Assembly: GCA_036509315.1 (NCBI GenBank)
Contig: DATCFU010000233.1
Span: 1-17,485 of the forward strand
DNA: 17,485 nucleotides
Direction: 5' to 3'
Source of the DNA: PALSA-607 sp036509315
Lineage (GTDB): Bacteria; Actinomycetota; Actinomycetes; Acidothermales; Acidothermaceae
The translations under genes and the position numbers were made by a program. Below are positions 14,741 through 17,485 of the stretch, piece after piece (within the stretch, counting starts at the first letter, position 1; every line of letters begins with the position of its first letter). Under the pieces are notes generated by a model that made no database searches, was not told the DNA's origin, and was given only the letters and a program-made list of their open reading frames with translations.

Positions 14741-15790
14741 GTGAGCGACCCAGACTCCGTTACTTACGCCGCCACCGGTGTCGACATCGAGGCGGGTGAC
14801 CGCGCCGTCGAGTTGATGAAGGCATCGGTGCGCAAGGCGTCGCGGCCCGAAGTGGTCGGTGGTCTTGGTGGTTTCGCCGGCCTCTTCCGGTTCGATGCAG
14901 CGCGTTACCGCCAGCCGTTGCTAGCCACGTCGACGGACGGCGTCGGCACGAAGGTCGCCATCGCGCAGGCGATGGACAAGCACGACACCATCGGCATCGA
15001 CCTCGTCGGCATGGTCGTCGACGACCTCGTCGTGTGTGGCGCCGAACCGCTGTTCATGACCGACTACATCGCTTGCGGCAAGGTCGTTCCTGAGCGCATT
15101 GCTGCGATCGTGGGTGGCATCGCCGAGGGGTGTAGGCAAGCCGGTTGTGCGCTGATCGGCGGCGAGACTGCGGAGCATCCTGGGCTGCTCGACGTTGATG
15201 AGTACGACCTGGCGGGCGCAGGTACCGGCGTGGTCGACGAAGACGCGCTCCTTGGCGCGCATCGAGTGCGCGACGATGACGTCGTGATCGCGATGGCATC
15301 GAGCGGATTGCACTCCAACGGCTACTCACTCGCCCGCCACGTCCTGCTCTCACGCGCCGGGCTCGCACTCGACGCGCACATCGGCGACCTCGGCCGCACC
15401 CTCGGCGAGGAGTTGCTCGTGCCGACGCGCATCTACAGCCTCGACTGCCTCGCGTTGATCAACGTGGTCGACGTCCACGCGTTTTCGCATGTCACCGGGG
15501 GCGGGTTGGCCGCGAACCTCGACCGAGTGTTGCCGGTCGGGGTCGACATCGAAATCGACCGGACGACGTGGGCAGCCGCGCCGATCTTCGCTTTGATCCA
15601 GCACCTGGGCGACGTCGCTACGCCCGAGTTGGAGCGCACCCTGAACATGGGGGTCGGCATGGTGGCGTTGGTCGCGGCAGCCGACGCCGACCGTGCGCTC
15701 GAGGTCTTACGCGGCCGCGGTGTGACGGCCTGGGTCGCGGGCCACGCGCGCGCAGGTCACGGTCCGGGCACAACAACGCTCGTCGGTTGA
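14741..15790 (+). CDS. purM: AIR synthetase PurM
   Basis: A 349-residue phosphoribosylformylglycinamidine cyclo-ligase, which closes the imidazole ring with ATP (FGAM to AIR, step 5). Typical segments are TYAATGVDIEAGDRAVE at the N-terminus, LLATSTDGVGTKV, IGIDLVGMVVDDLVVCGAEP, GCALIGGETAEHPG and the HVTGGGLAANL nucleotide-binding loop. GTG at 14741 begins 1 nt after the purF stop; the frame is open upstream, but that part overlaps purF and does not match PurM. Length is normal. It takes the product of PurS/Q/L encoded about 5.5 kb upstream in the same direction. Confidence 0.97.
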   Translation: MSDPDSVTYAATGVDIEAGDRAVELMKASVRKASRPEVVGGLGGFAGLFRFDAARYRQPLLATSTDGVGTKVAIAQAMDKHDTIGIDLVGMVVDDLVVCGAEPLFMTDYIACGKVVPERIAAIVGGIAEGCRQAGCALIGGETAEHPGLLDVDEYDLAGAGTGVVDEDALLGAHRVRDDDVVIAMASSGLHSNGYSLARHVLLSRAGLALDAHIGDLGRTLGEELLVPTRIYSLDCLALINVVDVHAFSHVTGGGLAANLDRVLPVGVDIEIDRTTWAAAPIFALIQHLGDVATPELERTLNMGVGMVALVAAADADRALEVLRGRGVTAWVAGHARAGHGPGTTTLVG

Positions 15791-15812
15791 TCGCGCCCCT
15801 CGTCGGTTGATC
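15779..15812 (+). repeat. 14-bp direct repeat over the purM stop
   Basis: CTCGTCGGTTGATC occurs at 15779-15792 and again at 15799-15812, a 20-nt period. The first copy encodes the last purM codons and stop; the second is out of phase and non-coding. It looks like a small local duplication. Confidence 0.7.
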
Positions 15813-15828
15813 ACGTAAGGCGGGCTGC

Positions 15829-15868
15829 CCGTTACTTCAACAGGCGCGCGCACCTGTGGAAGTGACGG
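15829..15868 (+). terminator. hairpin after purM
   Basis: An inverted repeat with a 10-bp outer stem (CCGTTACTTC with GAAGTGACGG, one G-T pair), one mismatch, then ACAGG with CCTGT around an 8-nt GC-rich loop. It begins 38 nt past the purM stop and precedes the lipoprotein gene, so it is a probable terminator for purF-purM. Confidence 0.5.
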
Positions 15869-15913
15869 TTCGCCTAGCGTGAGGGCCTGTGGTCGCTGGG
15901 AGGGAGGCAACCG

Positions 15914-16735
15914 ATGAGCGCGATGCGACGTCGAACCGGCATGGGAGCTCGCCGCGCGGCGCTCACAATCACGGCCCTCGCGATAACGCTGGCCGGGTGT
16001 GCGAGCAAGACTGTCGGGTCTTCGTCCGCGTCAACCAGTCCGGCGCCGAGCGCGATCGGTTCTCCGCCTGGTGCTCAGCTGAGCGCTCAGGCGCTGACGC
16101 TGAACTCGCCCGCAGCGCCTAGCCCCGACACCGAGAAGGCACGGGCAGCAGAGGCCGCGCTCGTCGCCAACTCGCTGCTACGACTGGTGAACTTGCCCGC
16201 GGGCGCAACGCCGGTCACGAGTCCGCCGGCACCGGGACTGACCGCGGCTCCAGAGTCAGAGATGACCAAGCGCATGGCGGTTGCGCACACGTTTTTCACG
16301 GTTCCCGGCACCATCGACTCGGTGTTGACCTTCGTCCAGACGCACCTGCCGGCCGGATTCACCAGCCAGGGCGGTGGCTCGGGAGGCTCCCCGTATGAGG
16401 CAGACGTGATGCTTGTCGGTGAGTCGACGCCGGCGTTCGAACAGCCTTGGCTGCTGGTTAGCGTCGGGCTGAACGGTTCGCTGGTCGCTGTCCGGGTCGA
16501 CTCGCAGGTCGTGTGGTTACCGGTCCGGACGACCGCCGAAATCATCCCGACCACCGTGGCCGGCGCGACGCTGGTGAATCAACGCTCAGGGCCTGGGCCC
16601 GCGGCCAGAACGGTGACCCTGGACGCGACCCAGGCCCGCATGCTGGCGGCGATCATCAACGCGCTACCTACCGCGTCGGACGCCGAACATGGGTGCCCTC
16701 CGCTCACGTCTTACGACACACTGACCTTCGCGTAG
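15914..16735 (+). CDS. putative lipoprotein, ended by an in-frame TAG
   Basis: A 273-residue exported protein of unknown function. The signal peptide has Arg-rich MRRRTGMGARRA, a hydrophobic core and the lipobox LAGC with Cys29, the predicted lipidation site that would anchor it outside the membrane. A low-complexity Ser/Ala/Pro linker (about 30-75) follows, then a folded region from about 80 with FTVPGTIDSVLTFVQTHLP and a C-terminal part ending CPPLTSYDTLTFA. A strong ribosome site, GGGAGGGAGG, precedes the ATG; TAGCGT at 15875-15880 could be a -10. The stop is a lone TAG at 16733-16735, after which the same frame stays open for 123 codons in a way that looks like the natural continuation, so the gene may be prematurely ended. 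Confidence 0.8.
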   Translation: MSAMRRRTGMGARRAALTITALAITLAGCASKTVGSSSASTSPAPSAIGSPPGAQLSAQALTLNSPAAPSPDTEKARAAEAALVANSLLRLVNLPAGATPVTSPPAPGLTAAPESEMTKRMAVAHTFFTVPGTIDSVLTFVQTHLPAGFTSQGGGSGGSPYEADVMLVGESTPAFEQPWLLVSVGLNGSLVAVRVDSQVVWLPVRTTAEIIPTTVAGATLVNQRSGPGPAARTVTLDATQARMLAAIINALPTASDAEHGCPPLTSYDTLTFA

Positions 16736-16744
16736 ACGCCGAGA

Positions 16745-17107
16745 ATGGTGATCACCGAGAGTGCTTGCGGAGTCGGACTCGATCCAGGTCAAGGTCAAGG
16801 TGTTCAACTCGGGCTGTCAGACTCAGGAGTCCTGCAGGGCGCGATGAGCCGACTCCTCGGGCTGCCGCGGACTATCCCGCAGAGCAGTGCCCCGCCCATG
16901 GTCATGACCAGCCCAGTGTCGAGTCCGAGCATCATGCACTTCTTGTGCGCCCCACCTGGTTGGTCGCCATTAACGGCCACCGCGCAGGAGCTTCAGGAGT
17001 ACGGCTATCCGCCGCGGCCTAGTGCGGGGCACGACCAAGGGTGGTTGCAAGCGATGAAGGCCGCCGGGCCGCCCTACACCTGTCCGGTGGCGGCGTCCTC
17101 GAACTAG
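16745..17107 (+). CDS. open continuation of the lipoprotein frame, or separate small gene
   Basis: The same frame as the lipoprotein, resumed after its TAG. The ATG at 16745 has no convincing ribosome site, so independent translation is doubtful. The first part (MVITESACGVG, then GLSDSGVLQGAMSRLLGLP) reads like the end of the lipoprotein domain. The second part (about residues 73-110, WSPLTATAQELQEYGYPPRP and WLQAMKAAGPPYTCP) recalls linker segments seen in some secreted actinobacterial proteins. A short stretch in another frame, SIQVKVKVFNSG near 16780, is also protein-like, so small compensating shifts are possible. Best explained as the 3' part of a broken or read-through gene. Confidence 0.4.
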   Translation: MVITESACGVGLDPGQGQGVQLGLSDSGVLQGAMSRLLGLPRTIPQSSAPPMVMTSPVSSPSIMHFLCAPPGWSPLTATAQELQEYGYPPRPSAGHDQGWLQAMKAAGPPYTCPVAASSN

Positions 17108-17129
17108 CCGGAAAACGCGCGGCGGGGAC

Positions 17130-17167
17130 GGCGGGTGGCGCGCCTAGTGCCGGCGGGTGGCGCGCCT
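17130..17167. repeat. 16-bp direct repeat with GGCGCGCC core
   Basis: GGCGGGTGGCGCGCCT is present exactly at 17130-17145 and 17152-17167, a 22-nt period, in the gap between the convergent lipoprotein tail and the DUF3073 gene. Each copy contains the 8-bp palindrome GGCGCGCC, so the two can pair with each other and may act as a terminator. Confidence 0.6.
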
Positions 17168-17181
17168 TTGTGGAGGGCGGG

Positions 17182-17412
17182 CTAGCGGGAGCCGGAAGCC
17201 CCGTACTTGCCGTTCAGATCGTCGTCGTCGTCATCTTCGTCGTCGAACTCGGCGTCGGTCTCGTCGTCGACCCAGCCTGATGGACTGGGGGCGTTAGACG
17301 GCGGCGCGCTCGCTAGTTCTTTGCGCAGTGCTTCAAGGTCGGTCCCGCCAGTTGAATATTTCAACTCACGGGCGACTTTGGTCTGCTTAGCCTTGGCCCG
17401 GCCGCGCCCCAT
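17182..17412 (-). CDS. DUF3073 domain protein
   Basis: A 76-residue protein starting MGRGRAKAKQTKVARELKYST, the hallmark of the actinobacterial DUF3073 family, followed by DLEALRKEL and a very acidic tail with a run of six Asp. Function is unknown; the basic head and acidic tail suggest nucleic acid or protein contacts. ATG at 17412 matches the family start and has GAGGGGG 7 nt upstream; the frame is open to 17457, but those codons are not family-like. The gene sits beside purM in mycobacteria too, so the neighbourhood is conserved, here with the lipoprotein inserted between. Confidence 0.92.
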   Translation of the reverse strand: MGRGRAKAKQTKVARELKYSTGGTDLEALRKELASAPPSNAPSPSGWVDDETDAEFDDEDDDDDDLNGKYGASGSR

Positions 17413-17485
17413 GGCTCGACCCCCTCGTCGGGACAACAGCCCCGCATCGGACGACAATTCGAAGTACTCACGAACAGTAGTGAGG

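Overview
The window is GC-rich, densely coded chromosomal DNA with GTG starts, mycothiol-type enzyme families, a DUF3073 gene next to purM and actinobacterial TANNNT -10 boxes. These point to a high-GC actinobacterium; nothing seen fixes the genus. It is mainly a purine-biosynthesis neighbourhood with a few accessory genes. I saw no rRNA or tRNA gene, insertion sequence, prophage or CRISPR array.

Layout. (1) 1-727: the 3' end of an APH(6)/hydroxyurea-type antibiotic kinase and a DinB/DUF664 protein that looks internally shortened. (2) 747-3050, minus strand: replicative helicase dnaB, whose Walker A loop is split by a 315-residue intein of the class 3 (W-C-T) type with a decayed LAGLIDADG endonuclease. 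(3) 3051-3447: a non-coding gap with five DnaA-box-like 9-mers in one orientation. (4) 3448-6030, minus: a large GH63/MGH1-like glycosidase. (5) 6101-10033: purS-purQ-purL plus a mycothiol-dependent DinB-type gene, all overlapping by 1-4 nt and so probably one translationally coupled operon making FGAM. (6) 10106-12077: divergent marR and a DHA2-type MFS efflux pump sharing a 78-bp control region with a near-perfect palindrome; the MFS gene carries a 2-nt frameshift near its 3' end. (7) 12162-13065: a small acidic unknown protein and a Uma2-family protein. (8) 13177-15790: purF and purM, 1 nt apart. (9) 15914-17107: a lipoprotein gene with an in-frame TAG followed by 123 further open codons. 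(10) 17182-17412, minus: a DUF3073 gene.

How it fits together: PurF makes phosphoribosylamine, PurS/Q/L convert FGAR to FGAM and PurM closes AIR, so the window holds the enzymes for steps 1, 4 and 5 of purine synthesis. purS-Q-L and purF-M are separated by accessory genes (efflux pair, Uma2 pair). The most unusual features are the class 3 intein in the ATP site of DnaB beside a DnaA-box-like cluster, and two apparently damaged genes (MFS and lipoprotein) that could be real decay, recoding or sequencing error.
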